Part shown: positions 55,486 to 63,644 of the stretch, piece by piece
Position numbering within the stretch: position 1 is the stretch's first letter
Layout: each line of letters begins with the position of its first letter
Assembly (NCBI RefSeq): GCF_046058945.1
Contig: NZ_CP175511.1
Span: forward strand, 62,001 to 126,000
Direction of reading: 5' to 3'
From: Brochothrix campestris
GTDB lineage: Bacteria > Bacillota > Bacilli > Lactobacillales > Listeriaceae
Length of the DNA stretch: 64,000 bases
Translations under genes and position numbers: made by a program
The notes under the pieces: model-generated
Databases searched by the model: none
The model's input: the letters and a program-made list of their open reading frames with translations, nothing else
Told to the model about the DNA's origin: nothing

Positions 55486-55926
55486 ATGAAACTTCATGAA
55501 TTAAAACCTTCTGAGGGATCTCGTAAAGTACGTCACCGTGTTGGACGTGGATCTTCATCAGGTATGGGTAAAACTTCTGGTCGTGGTCAAAAAGGCCAAA
55601 ACTCTCGTTCAGGTGGTGGTGTTCGTCTAGGATTCGAAGGTGGTCAAATGCCTTTATTCCGTCGTTTACCTAAACGTGGATTCACAAACATTAATCGTAA
55701 AGATTATGCTGTTGTGAACGTTGAGACTTTCAACCGTTTTGAAGATGGAACTGTTATCACTCCTGCTCTTTTATTAGAAACAGGTGTAATCAGCAAACAA
55801 CTTAACGGCATTAAAGTGTTAGCTAACGGTGAATTAACTAAAAAAGTTACTGTTCAAGCTCACAAATTCTCACAAGCTGCGAAAGAAGCAATCGAAGCAG
55901 CTGGTGGTAGCGTAGAGGTGATTTAA
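55486..55926 (+). CDS. rplO: 50S ribosomal protein L15
   Basis: The 146-residue protein begins KLHELKPSEGSRKVRHRVGRG, followed by the Gly/Arg-rich tail SSSGMGKTSGRGQKGQNSRSGGGVRLGFEGGQMPLFRRLPKRGF. AAGGAGGTG lies 9 nt before the ATG at 55486. Its stop overlaps the secY ATG by one base. Confidence 0.98.
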   Translation: MKLHELKPSEGSRKVRHRVGRGSSSGMGKTSGRGQKGQNSRSGGGVRLGFEGGQMPLFRRLPKRGFTNINRKDYAVVNVETFNRFEDGTVITPALLLETGVISKQLNGIKVLANGELTKKVTVQAHKFSQAAKEAIEAAGGSVEVI

Positions 55927-57221
55927 TGTTTTCAACATTTCTGAACTTCTTCAAGGTTAAAGACATTAGAAGTAAAATTTTGTTTACTTTGGCAATGTTA
56001 ATCGTCTTTCGTATTGGTGCACACATTCCAGTTCCTGGTGTGGATGCATCACAACTGAAGGCTTTAAACACATCACTCGTAGGTTTCTTAGATCTCTTCG
56101 GTGGTGGTTCGCTATCTAACTTCTCAATCTTTGCCGTTGGGATTATGCCGTATATTACAGCATCGATCATCGTGCAATTGTTAGAGATGGATGTCGTTCC
56201 AAAGTTATCAGAATGGGCAAAACAAGGCGAAATGGGCCGTCGTAAGTTAAATCAACTTAAACGCTATTTAACGATTGTTTTAGGCTTAGTACAGTCATTT
56301 GGTGTCTCTTACGGGTTCAACAACATGACAGGTGCTACGCTCGTTCCTAACGCTTCTGTGGGTCAGTTTGCATTAATGGCTATCATCCTTACAACTGGAA
56401 CATTGTTCTTGATGTGGATGGGTGAACAAATTACTGAAAAAGGTATCGGGAACGGTGTATCAATCATTATTATGGCTGGTATTATCGCAAACGTTCCTTC
56501 ATCAGTTGGTCAACTGCTTACGACACAACTTGCTAAAACAGGCACACCTCTTTTCATCACTGTGATTGAAATGATCTTACTTGTTGTAGCTGTAATTGTT
56601 ATCGTTGCGTTAGTTGTCTTCGTACAACAAGCGTCACGTAAAATTCCGGTTCATTATTCAAAACGTGCGTCATCTTCAGCTGCCCCTCGTGGTGCTCAAG
56701 TATCGCATTTACCTTTGAAAGTGAACTCAGCTGGTGTTATTCCGGTTATCTTCGCTTCTGCCTTCATCATTACCCCACAAACACTCTTGACCTTTGCGGA
56801 CCAAGATAAAGGTTGGGTAACGACGTTAGGTAAAGTATTTAACCTCCAACAACCGGCGGGAATGGTATTGTATGTTATCTTGATTTTAGCTTTCACTTAC
56901 TTCTATGCGTTCATTCAAGTGAATCCAGAAAAAGTTGCTGAAAACTTACAAAAGCAAGGTGGCTACGTGCCAACAATTCGTCCTGGTAAAGATACAGAAA
57001 AATATCTCTCACGCGTTTTACTTCGGTTAACGTTTGTTGGATCAATTTTCTTAGCAGCAATTGCGATTTTACCAACAATTGGAACTCAGTTATTTAGCTT
57101 ACCTCAAGGCCTTGGCATTGGTGGTACATCACTACTCATTATGGTAGGGGTGGCGTTAGATACGATGAAACAATTAGAAGGACAACTTGTGAAACGTAAC
57201 TATAGAGGATTTCTTAAGTAA
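55926..57221 (+). CDS. secY: Preprotein translocase subunit SecY
   Basis: SecY is the channel of the Sec translocon. The 431-residue protein has ten expected membrane spans, with the first after KDIRSKILFTLAMLIVFRIGAHIPVPGVD. The plug-region GGGSLSNFSIFAVGIMPYITASIIVQLL and the cytoplasmic loop FVQQASRKIPVHYSKR are both visible. The ATG shares a base with the rplO stop, so synthesis is coupled to the ribosomal operon. Confidence 0.98.
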   Translation: MFSTFLNFFKVKDIRSKILFTLAMLIVFRIGAHIPVPGVDASQLKALNTSLVGFLDLFGGGSLSNFSIFAVGIMPYITASIIVQLLEMDVVPKLSEWAKQGEMGRRKLNQLKRYLTIVLGLVQSFGVSYGFNNMTGATLVPNASVGQFALMAIILTTGTLFLMWMGEQITEKGIGNGVSIIIMAGIIANVPSSVGQLLTTQLAKTGTPLFITVIEMILLVVAVIVIVALVVFVQQASRKIPVHYSKRASSSAAPRGAQVSHLPLKVNSAGVIPVIFASAFIITPQTLLTFADQDKGWVTTLGKVFNLQQPAGMVLYVILILAFTYFYAFIQVNPEKVAENLQKQGGYVPTIRPGKDTEKYLSRVLLRLTFVGSIFLAAIAILPTIGTQLFSLPQGLGIGGTSLLIMVGVALDTMKQLEGQLVKRNYRGFLK

Positions 57222-57227
57222 GTGTTT

Positions 57228-57256
57228 ATGGAAGCAAGATTTATCTTCGCTTCCAT
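57228..57256 (+). other. Long perfect hairpin between secY and adk
   Basis: ATGGAAGC-AAGAT pairs with ATCTT-C-GCTTCCAT with a TT turn. No T-run follows, so it is probably not a terminator. It may be a processing or stability site. Confidence 0.5.
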
Positions 57257-57355
57257 CTGCCTTACCCTCAAAATTTTTTATAGGCTTTGCAAGGTAGCAA
57301 CAAACTTCGAAAAACAAAGCTTGCTTTTGCTTTGAAGAATGGGAGAAAAACCAAA

Positions 57356-58000
57356 ATGAACTTAGTTTTAATGGGGCTTCCTGGTGCTGGTAAAGGCACA
57401 CAAGCTGAGCGCATCGTTGCTCAGTACCATATTCCGCATATTTCAACTGGAGATATGTTCCGTGCAGCTATTAAAAACGGAACAGACTTAGGTTTGAAAG
57501 CAAAAGCGTTTATGGATGAAGGAAATCTAGTACCTGATGAAGTAACGAACGGTATCGTTCGCGAACGTTTGGCGCAAGATGATGCTAAAGAAGGCTTTTT
57601 GTTAGATGGTTTCCCAAGAACTGTCGCTCAAGCTGAAGAATTAGAAACTATCTTAAATGATTTGAATCGTAGCTTAGATGCTGTTATCAACATTCAAGTT
57701 GATCAATCATTATTAATGGAACGCTTAACAGGTCGTTGGATTTGTTCAACGTGTGGACGTACGTACCACGCAACTTACAACCCTCCAAAAACTGCTGGTG
57801 TCTGTGACGATGATAACGTAACATTATATCAACGAGAAGATGACAAACCTGAAACAGTTAAAAATCGTTTGGCTGTTAATACGAAACAAACCCAACCATT
57901 GCTTGACTTCTATACCTCAAAAGGGTATTTAAAAGATATTAATGGTGGACAAGCAATTGATGAAGTCTTTAAGGATGTTAACAAACTATTATCGAAATAG
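57356..58000 (+). CDS. adk: Adenylate kinase, zinc-binding form
   Basis: Adk interconverts ATP, ADP and AMP. The P-loop GLPGAGKGT is at residues 7-15, and the LID zinc ligands are C130, C133, C150 and D153, the same pattern as in Bacillus. DGFPRT is the AMP-binding motif. Length is 214. The ATG at 57356 has GGGAG about 10 nt upstream; the open frame starting 69 nt earlier has no ribosome binding site. The map gene that usually follows is absent; infA has its own promoter. Confidence 0.97.
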   Translation: MNLVLMGLPGAGKGTQAERIVAQYHIPHISTGDMFRAAIKNGTDLGLKAKAFMDEGNLVPDEVTNGIVRERLAQDDAKEGFLLDGFPRTVAQAEELETILNDLNRSLDAVINIQVDQSLLMERLTGRWICSTCGRTYHATYNPPKTAGVCDDDNVTLYQREDDKPETVKNRLAVNTKQTQPLLDFYTSKGYLKDINGGQAIDEVFKDVNKLLSK

Positions 58001-58029
58001 TTGTTAAAACGCTCGAAGTCTAGTATAAT
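58001..58029 (+). promoter_or_regulatory. Promoter of infA-rpmJ and downstream genes
   Basis: TTGTTA (58001-58006) and a consensus TATAAT (58024-58029) are 17 nt apart, directly after adk. The leader of about 180 nt holds a nested hairpin (TTGAAT with ATTCAA, ATCAC with GTGAT). Confidence 0.75.
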
Positions 58030-58216
58030 GGATAACTGGCAACGAATTGTTGAATTTCATCACTTTTTTGCTGTGATTTATTCAATTGTACGAAGAAATA
58101 ATGCGTCTTTTTCGTAAGATCCCGTTATTTTTGAAGTGTCAATTAAGTTTTAACTAAACTTCCGAACGGCGGATAAAGACGATTCCAAAGTTCAAGACAA
58201 AAGGAGGTAACGAGAA

Positions 58217-58435
58217 ATGGCGAAAGAAGATGTAATTGAGGTTGAAGGCGTAATTAAAGAAACTTTACCAAACGCTATGTTTAAGGTTGAGTTAGAAAAC
58301 GGTCATGCGGTACTTGCTACTATTTCAGGTAAGATTCGTATGCACTATATTCGTATTTTACCGGGGGACAAAGTAACTGTTGAACTTTCTCCGTACGATT
58401 TAACGCGCGGAAGAATAACATACCGTTTCAAATAA
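58217..58435 (+). CDS. infA: Translation initiation factor IF-1
   Basis: The 72-residue OB-fold protein has AKEDVIEVEGVIKETLPNAMFKVELENGHAVLATISGKIRMHYIRILPGDKVTVELSPYDLTRGRI, the standard IF-1. It occupies the 30S A site during initiation. AAAGGAGG lies 8 nt before the ATG. Confidence 0.98.
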   Translation: MAKEDVIEVEGVIKETLPNAMFKVELENGHAVLATISGKIRMHYIRILPGDKVTVELSPYDLTRGRITYRFK

Positions 58436-58470
58436 TCTGAACTCCGGCATATTGAAGGAGGTATTCTACG

Positions 58471-58584
58471 ATGAAAGTAAGACCATCCGTGAAACCAATC
58501 TGCGAAAAATGTAAAGTTATTCGCCGTAAGGGTAAAGTCATGGTAATTTGTGAAAATCCGAAACATAAACAAAGACAAGGTTAA
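58471..58584 (+). CDS. rpmJ: 50S ribosomal protein L36
   Basis: The 37-residue zinc protein MKVRPSVKPICEKCKVIRRK... has Cys11, Cys14, Cys27 and His32 as ligands. GAAGGAGG lies 9 nt before the ATG. The infA-rpmJ-rpsM order is conserved. Confidence 0.97.
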   Translation: MKVRPSVKPICEKCKVIRRKGKVMVICENPKHKQRQG

Positions 58585-58605
58585 TAATTAGGGAGGTGCA
58601 CATAA

Positions 58606-58971
58606 ATGGCACGTATTGCTGGAGTGGATGTTCCACGTGAAAAACGCATCGTTATTTCATTAACTTACGTATTCGGTATTGGTACGACTACTGCTCAAAA
58701 AGTTTTAGAAGAAGCAGGCGTTAACCCAAATACTCGTACACGTGATTTAACAGAAGACGAATTAACTAAAATTCGTGAAGTTGTTGATACAGTTAAAACA
58801 GAAGGTGACTTACGTCGTGAGGTCGCATTAGACATCAAACGTTTACAAGAAATCGGTTCTTTCCGAGGAATTCGTCACCGTCGTGGTTTACCTGTTCGTG
58901 GTCAAAACACGAAAAACAACGCTCGTACTCGTAAAGGTCCATCGAAATCTATCGCTGGTAAGAAAAAATAA
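58606..58971 (+). CDS. rpsM: 30S ribosomal protein S13
   Basis: The 121-residue protein has ARIAGVDVPREKRIVISLTYVFGIGTTTAQKVL and RGIRHRRGLPVRGQNTKNNARTRKGP. It contacts P-site tRNA and bridges the subunits. GGGAGGTG lies 8 nt before the ATG. Confidence 0.98.
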   Translation: MARIAGVDVPREKRIVISLTYVFGIGTTTAQKVLEEAGVNPNTRTRDLTEDELTKIREVVDTVKTEGDLRREVALDIKRLQEIGSFRGIRHRRGLPVRGQNTKNNARTRKGPSKSIAGKKK

Positions 58972-58999
58972 TTAATTAAGTAAGGAGGTCAACTAACAA

Positions 59000-59389
59000 A
59001 TGGCACGTAAAACAAATACTCGTAAACGCCGTGTGAAAAAAAATGTCGAATCAGGTATTGCACATATCCGTTCAACATTCAATAACACGATCGTTACATT
59101 AACAGACATGCAAGGAAACGCTTTATCATGGTCTTCTTCAGGCTCATTAGGTTTCCGTGGTTCTAAAAAATCAACACCGTTCGCTGCTCAAATGGCTGCA
59201 GAAGCTGCTGCTAAAGTAGGTATGGAACATGGTTTGAAAACATTGGAAGTAACAGTTAAAGGTCCTGGTTCAGGTCGTGAAGCTGCTATCCGTGCTTTAC
59301 AAGCTGTTGGTCTTGAAGTAACTGCTATTAAAGATGTTACTCCAATTCCTCACAATGGTTGTCGACCACCAAAACGTCGTCGTGTATAA
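59000..59389 (+). CDS. rpsK: 30S ribosomal protein S11
   Basis: The 129-residue protein has GIAHIRSTFNNTIVTLTDMQGNALSWSSSG and ends TPIPHNGCRPPKRRRV. It lies on the 30S platform. AAGGAGG lies 11 nt before the ATG. Confidence 0.98.
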   Translation: MARKTNTRKRRVKKNVESGIAHIRSTFNNTIVTLTDMQGNALSWSSSGSLGFRGSKKSTPFAAQMAAEAAAKVGMEHGLKTLEVTVKGPGSGREAAIRALQAVGLEVTAIKDVTPIPHNGCRPPKRRRV

Positions 59390-59457
59390 TCTTTAACCTT
59401 GGTTAAAGTGTTATATTCAATATTGTTACAAGACGTTTATCATGGGAGGTAAATTAA

Positions 59458-60402
59458 ATGATCGAAATTGAAAAGCCGAAAATTGAGACGATTGAGATCA
59501 GTGAAGATAGCCGTTATGGTAAGTTCGTAATTGAACCACTAGAACGCGGTTATGGTATCACTTTAGGCAACTCCTTGCGTCGTATCCTTTTATCTTCATT
59601 ACCAGGAGCAGCAGTTACTTCAATTCAAGCAGACACAGTGTTACATGAATTCTCAGCAATTGATGGTGTCGTTGAAGATGTAACTCGCATTATCTTAAAC
59701 TTGAAGAAACTTGCTTTGAAAATCTATTCTGATGATGAAAAAACATTAGAAATTGATGTTCAAGGACCAGGTGTGGTTACGGCAGCTGATATTAACTTTG
59801 ATAGTGATGTAGAAATCTTAAATCCGGATTTACATATTGCGACTCTTAGTGAAAATGCACATTTCCATATGCGCTTGCATGCAAGTCGCGGTCGTGGATA
59901 TCGTCCAGCTGATCAAAACAAACGCGAAGATATGCCAATTGGTGTTTTACCAATCGATTCTATCTTTACGCCAATTCTTAAAGCTAACTACCAAGTGGAA
60001 AACACACGCGTAGGTCAAAATCCTGATTTTGACAAATTAACGTTTGACTTAACAACTGATGGTAGCATCGGTGTTAAAGAAGCGATTAGTTTAGCTGCTA
60101 AAATCTTAACGGAGCATTTGAACATCTTTGTTAACTTAACAGATGAAGCTCAACATGCAGAAATTATGATTGAAAAAGAAGAAAGCAAGAAAGAAAAAGT
60201 GCTCGAAATGACAATCGAAGAACTCGATTTATCAGTTCGTTCATACAACTGCTTAAAACGTGCCGGTATTAATACTGTGCAAGAATTAGCAGATAAATCG
60301 GAAGAGGATATGATGAAAGTTCGTAACCTTGGACGTAAATCACTTGAAGAAGTTAAGGTTAAATTAACTGATTTAGGATTAGGTCTTCGCAACGAAGATT
60401 AA
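59458..60402 (+). CDS. rpoA: DNA-directed RNA polymerase subunit alpha
   Basis: The 314-residue alpha subunit has the N-terminal assembly domain (YGKFVIEPLERGYGITLGNSLRRILLSSLPG) and the C-terminal DNA- and activator-binding domain after a linker (ELDLSVRSYNCLKRAGINTVQELADKSEEDMMKVRNLGRKSLEEVK). GGGAGG lies 9 nt before the ATG. It is followed by rplQ. Confidence 0.98.
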   Translation: MIEIEKPKIETIEISEDSRYGKFVIEPLERGYGITLGNSLRRILLSSLPGAAVTSIQADTVLHEFSAIDGVVEDVTRIILNLKKLALKIYSDDEKTLEIDVQGPGVVTAADINFDSDVEILNPDLHIATLSENAHFHMRLHASRGRGYRPADQNKREDMPIGVLPIDSIFTPILKANYQVENTRVGQNPDFDKLTFDLTTDGSIGVKEAISLAAKILTEHLNIFVNLTDEAQHAEIMIEKEESKKEKVLEMTIEELDLSVRSYNCLKRAGINTVQELADKSEEDMMKVRNLGRKSLEEVKVKLTDLGLGLRNED

Positions 60403-60422
60403 TTAAAGGAGGCAAAACACTA

Positions 60423-60833
60423 ATGGGTTACCGTAAATTAGGCCGTACAAGCTCACAACGTAAAGCATTATTACGTGATTTAGCAACTGACTTAATCATC
60501 AACGAACGCATCGAAACAACTGAAGCTCGCGCTAAAGAAGTTCGTAAACTTGTTGAAAAATTAATCACTGCTGGGAAACGTGGAGATTTAAGCGCTCGTC
60601 GTCGTGCTGCTGCTATTGTACGTCACGAAATCGTAGGTTATGTAGAAAAAGAAACAACTGATAAAGAAGGTAAAACTGTGACTAAAACACGTCCGGTATA
60701 CGCTTTGCAAAAATTATTTGATGATATTGCAGGCCGTTACACAGAACGTCAAGGTGGTTACACACGTATCTTCAAAAAAGGTCAACGTCGCGGCGATGGC
60801 GCACCAGTTGTAATTATTGAATTGGTTAAATAA
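60423..60833 (+). CDS. rplQ: 50S ribosomal protein L17
   Basis: The protein begins GYRKLGRTSSQRKALLRDLATDLIINERIETTEARAKEVRKLVEKLI and ends RQGGYTRIFKKGQRRGDGAPVVIIELVK. Length is 136, against 120 in Bacillus. The extra residues are a charged segment (EKETTDKEGKTVTKTR) in the middle loop, where the family varies. AAAGGAGG lies 10 nt before the ATG. It is the last gene of the ribosomal-protein block. Confidence 0.97.
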   Translation: MGYRKLGRTSSQRKALLRDLATDLIINERIETTEARAKEVRKLVEKLITAGKRGDLSARRRAAAIVRHEIVGYVEKETTDKEGKTVTKTRPVYALQKLFDDIAGRYTERQGGYTRIFKKGQRRGDGAPVVIIELVK

Positions 60834-60924
60834 GTAAATTCGATCATTTTTATGAAAAACGTCTAAAGCTTGGGCGTGTCATGATAAGGTGATTGACTCG
60901 TTGATCATCTTGTCTAGCGCTGTT

Positions 60925-60969
60925 GTGCTCCTTCTTTCTTTGCGGGGATAAAGGAGCACGGCTTTTTTT
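60925..60969 (+). terminator. Intrinsic terminator after rplQ
   Basis: GTGCTCCTT (60925-60933) pairs with AAGGAGCAC (60951-60959), then GGC and seven T residues follow. Upstream in the same gap, AAGGTGAT/ATCATCTT (60886-60911) forms another hairpin. The 328-nt gap to ecfA1 otherwise holds only a weak GGAC/GTCC hairpin with a T-run at 61018-61036 and the next promoter. Confidence 0.85.
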
Positions 60970-61093
60970 GTTGTAAATTTGATAGAAAATCTGGCTTTTG
61001 GAAATCGAGTATTCGATGGACAAAGGTCCTTTTTTTGTTGTTGAACAAAACGGATTGAAATCAGCTTTGTTGAGCATTAAAAGGGGCTGTTTT

Positions 61094-61122
61094 TTGGTGA
61101 ATATCACAGAATATGCTAAAAT
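61094..61122 (+). promoter_or_regulatory. Promoter of ecfA1-ecfA2-ecfT-truA
   Basis: TTGGTG (61094-61099) and TAAAAT (61117-61122) are 17 nt apart, with an extended TGC before the -10. Confidence 0.7.
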
Positions 61123-61161
61123 GACAGTAATTGACTATGATAAAAGTTAGAGGAGAAACCA

Positions 61162-62001
61162 ATGAAAGCAAATAACATCGTAACATTTGAACACGTGTCG
61201 TTCTCATATGAAGAAGACAAGACTGTTTTAGATGACGTATCATTACAAGTCGCAGAGGGTGAGTGGCTCGCTATTGTCGGGCATAATGGTTCAGGGAAAT
61301 CGACGATGGCTAAGCTCATCAATGGTCTATTAGTGGCGCGAACAGGTGAAATTACTGTTAGTGGTTTACCGATGACTGAGGAGAACATTTGGGAGATTCG
61401 ACGACGGGTGGGGATGGTCTTTCAAAACCCCGATAATCAGTTTGTTGGTGCCACTGTACAAGATGACGTCGCCTTTGGTCTCGAAAACAATGGCATTCCT
61501 CAAACAGAGATGGTGACGAGGGTTGCTCAGGCGCTTGCAGACGTCGCTATGAATGGTTTTGAAACATTTGAACCTAATCGATTGTCAGGGGGTCAAAAAC
61601 AGCGTGTGGCGATTGCTGGTGTGATTGCACTACGTCCTGGCTTGATAATCCTCGACGAAGCGACATCAATGCTCGATCCTGAAGGACGCGTCAGTGTGTT
61701 GGCAACAATTAAGGCTCTCAAAGAGCAACATCAGTTAACCGTTATTTCAATTACGCATGATTTAGAAGAAGCTGCGATGGCAGATCGTGTGATTGTGATG
61801 AACAAGGGCCGCTATTTGATGGAAGGCAAGCCAGAAACTATTTTTAAGGAGACCACTAAACTGCAAGAAATTGGTTTAGATGTACCGTTTGTTAACCAAG
61901 TACAAGCAGATTTAATGACAGCCGGTTTCAAATTTAACACTGTTTATTTTTCGGAAGGAGAGTTAGTGAACGCCTTATGCCAATTACGTTCGAACAAGTA
62001 G
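61162..62001 (+). CDS. ecfA1: ECF transporter ATPase EcfA1
   Basis: This 279-residue ABC ATPase powers energy-coupling-factor vitamin uptake with EcfA2, EcfT and interchangeable S components. Walker A GHNGSGKST is at residues 40-48, the signature is LSGGQKQRV, and Walker B is LIILDEATSMLDPEG. AGAGGAG lies 9 nt before the ATG. It overlaps ecfA2 by 25 nt. Which vitamins are carried depends on S components encoded elsewhere. Confidence 0.95.
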   Translation: MKANNIVTFEHVSFSYEEDKTVLDDVSLQVAEGEWLAIVGHNGSGKSTMAKLINGLLVARTGEITVSGLPMTEENIWEIRRRVGMVFQNPDNQFVGATVQDDVAFGLENNGIPQTEMVTRVAQALADVAMNGFETFEPNRLSGGQKQRVAIAGVIALRPGLIILDEATSMLDPEGRVSVLATIKALKEQHQLTVISITHDLEEAAMADRVIVMNKGRYLMEGKPETIFKETTKLQEIGLDVPFVNQVQADLMTAGFKFNTVYFSEGELVNALCQLRSNK

Positions 62002-62849
62002 GATACACGTATCAAGCGGGAGGGCCTTTTCAAAAAAAGGCTTTAACTAATATTTCTTTTACGGTGAAGGATGGTGAATACACTGCCATTGTCGGGCGCA
62101 CCGGTTCAGGAAAGTCGACCTTATTACAGCACTTAAATGTTATTTTAGAACCGACAGAAGGCCGAATAATCTTTGATTCACGGACAATTATTGCTGGTCA
62201 GAAACAGAAAAATTTAAAAGCTATCCGTCAAAAAATTGGTGTTGTTTTTCAATTCCCTGAGTCACAGCTGTTTGAAGAAACCGTTGTAAAAGACATTATG
62301 TTTGGGCCGATGAATTTTGGTGTGAGCAAGGCTGAAGCAAAGGAGCGGGCGTTAGCCTTGCTAAATGTTGTTGGTCTGCCAGAAGCAATTGCCGAGTCGT
62401 CACCGTTTGAGTTATCAGGTGGTCAAATGCGTCGGGTTGCGATTGCAGGCGTTTTGGCGATGGAACCGAGTATCTTGGTGCTTGATGAACCAACCGCGGG
62501 CTTAGACCCTCGTGGGCGGGCTGAGATGATGGCATTGTTTTATCGGTTACATAAGGAAAAGGGACTGACGATTGTGCTCGTTACGCATAATATGGATGAT
62601 GTCGCCGCCTATGCGGATGCGATGATCGTTTTGCGCAACGGCGAGATTGAGGCTGTCGGTGAACCGCGGGCATTATTTGCTCAAGATGAGCAGGTCAATG
62701 CCTTAGCAATAGGCCAACCGAGTGCTTTGAGCTTGCAACGTCGCTTGGAGGAGCAAACAGGAGAACGATGGCCGGTGACCTGTTTAACACGTCAAGAGTT
62801 AAGTGATTACTTAACACTACACTGGAAGGAGGGAACCGTTAGTGAATAA
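61977..62849 (+). CDS. ecfA2: ECF transporter ATPase EcfA2
   Basis: The 290-residue partner ATPase begins PITFEQVGYTYQAGGPFQKKALTNI, the EcfA2 N terminus. Walker A GRTGSGKST is at 40-48, the signature is LSGGQMRRV, and Walker B is ILVLDEPTAGLDPRG. The start lies 25 nt inside ecfA1, with GGAAGGAG about 17 nt upstream, so coupling rather than a close ribosome binding site probably drives it. It overlaps ecfT by 8 nt. Confidence 0.95.
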   Translation: MPITFEQVGYTYQAGGPFQKKALTNISFTVKDGEYTAIVGRTGSGKSTLLQHLNVILEPTEGRIIFDSRTIIAGQKQKNLKAIRQKIGVVFQFPESQLFEETVVKDIMFGPMNFGVSKAEAKERALALLNVVGLPEAIAESSPFELSGGQMRRVAIAGVLAMEPSILVLDEPTAGLDPRGRAEMMALFYRLHKEKGLTIVLVTHNMDDVAAYADAMIVLRNGEIEAVGEPRALFAQDEQVNALAIGQPSALSLQRRLEEQTGERWPVTCLTRQELSDYLTLHWKEGTVSE

Positions 62850-63639
62850 TATGATTTTAGGACGGTTTGTTCCCGGTGATTCGTGGTTGCATCAGTTAGA
62901 TGCACGCGCGAAACTCGTTGCCGTCATGTACTTTATCGTGATGGTTTTCTTCGCAAATAATTTGCTGAGCTACCTGTTATCGTTTCTATTAGTGTTTAGC
63001 TTATTAGTACTTTCAAAAATCCCGTTTTTATTTTTTATTCGTGGCTTACGCCCGATTATCTTTTTAATTTTATTGACAGTCATCCTGCAATTATTTTTCA
63101 CGACCGAAGGACAGGTATTGTTACAGTTTGGACCGTTACAAATTACCGATGCCGGCATTATTAATGCCGTCTTCATCGCGCTCCGGTTTATGCTGATTAT
63201 TTTTATGACGACCTTATTATCGTTAACAACCAGTCCAATTTCATTGACCGATGGAATTGAGTCGTTGTTGAATCCACTGCGAAAAGTGAAATTCCCCGTA
63301 CATGAAATGGCATTGATGCTCAGTATTGCCCTCCGTTTCATTCCAACATTGATGGATGAGGCTGAAAAAATCATGCAGGCGCAAAAATCCCGTGGCGTTG
63401 AGTTCAATAGTGGCTCGCTATTAGCCCGCGTTAAGGCGATTATTCCCCTGTTAATCCCGCTCTTTATTAGTGCCTTTAAACGGGCTGAAGATCTCGCGAT
63501 TGCAATGGAAGCTCGGGGTTACCATGGCGGTGAAGGCCGTACTAAATACCGTATTTTAAAATGGGAAGCCCGTGACACGCTCATGATTGTGTTAATGATG
63601 GTGTACACGCTCCTCTTATTTTTAACACGAGGAGGTTAA
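62842..63639 (+). CDS. ecfT: ECF transporter transmembrane protein EcfT
   Basis: The 265-residue membrane protein has about five hydrophobic segments and the two coupling motifs that insert into the ATPases: a Ser-Arg-Gly in AQKSRGVEF and an Ala-Arg-Gly in MEARGYHGG. The start is GTG, 8 nt after AAGGAGGG; an ATG three codons on is possible. The three genes form one operon with truA, as in most Firmicutes. Confidence 0.95.
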   Translation: MNNMILGRFVPGDSWLHQLDARAKLVAVMYFIVMVFFANNLLSYLLSFLLVFSLLVLSKIPFLFFIRGLRPIIFLILLTVILQLFFTTEGQVLLQFGPLQITDAGIINAVFIALRFMLIIFMTTLLSLTTSPISLTDGIESLLNPLRKVKFPVHEMALMLSIALRFIPTLMDEAEKIMQAQKSRGVEFNSGSLLARVKAIIPLLIPLFISAFKRAEDLAIAMEARGYHGGEGRTKYRILKWEARDTLMIVLMMVYTLLLFLTRGG

Positions 63640-63644
63640 GGTAG

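Noticed and set aside
61018..61036. GGAC-AAAG-GTCC with T-run before ecfA1, as a second terminator
   Set aside because: The stem has only four pairs; termination here would be marginal. It is mentioned in the gap description only.
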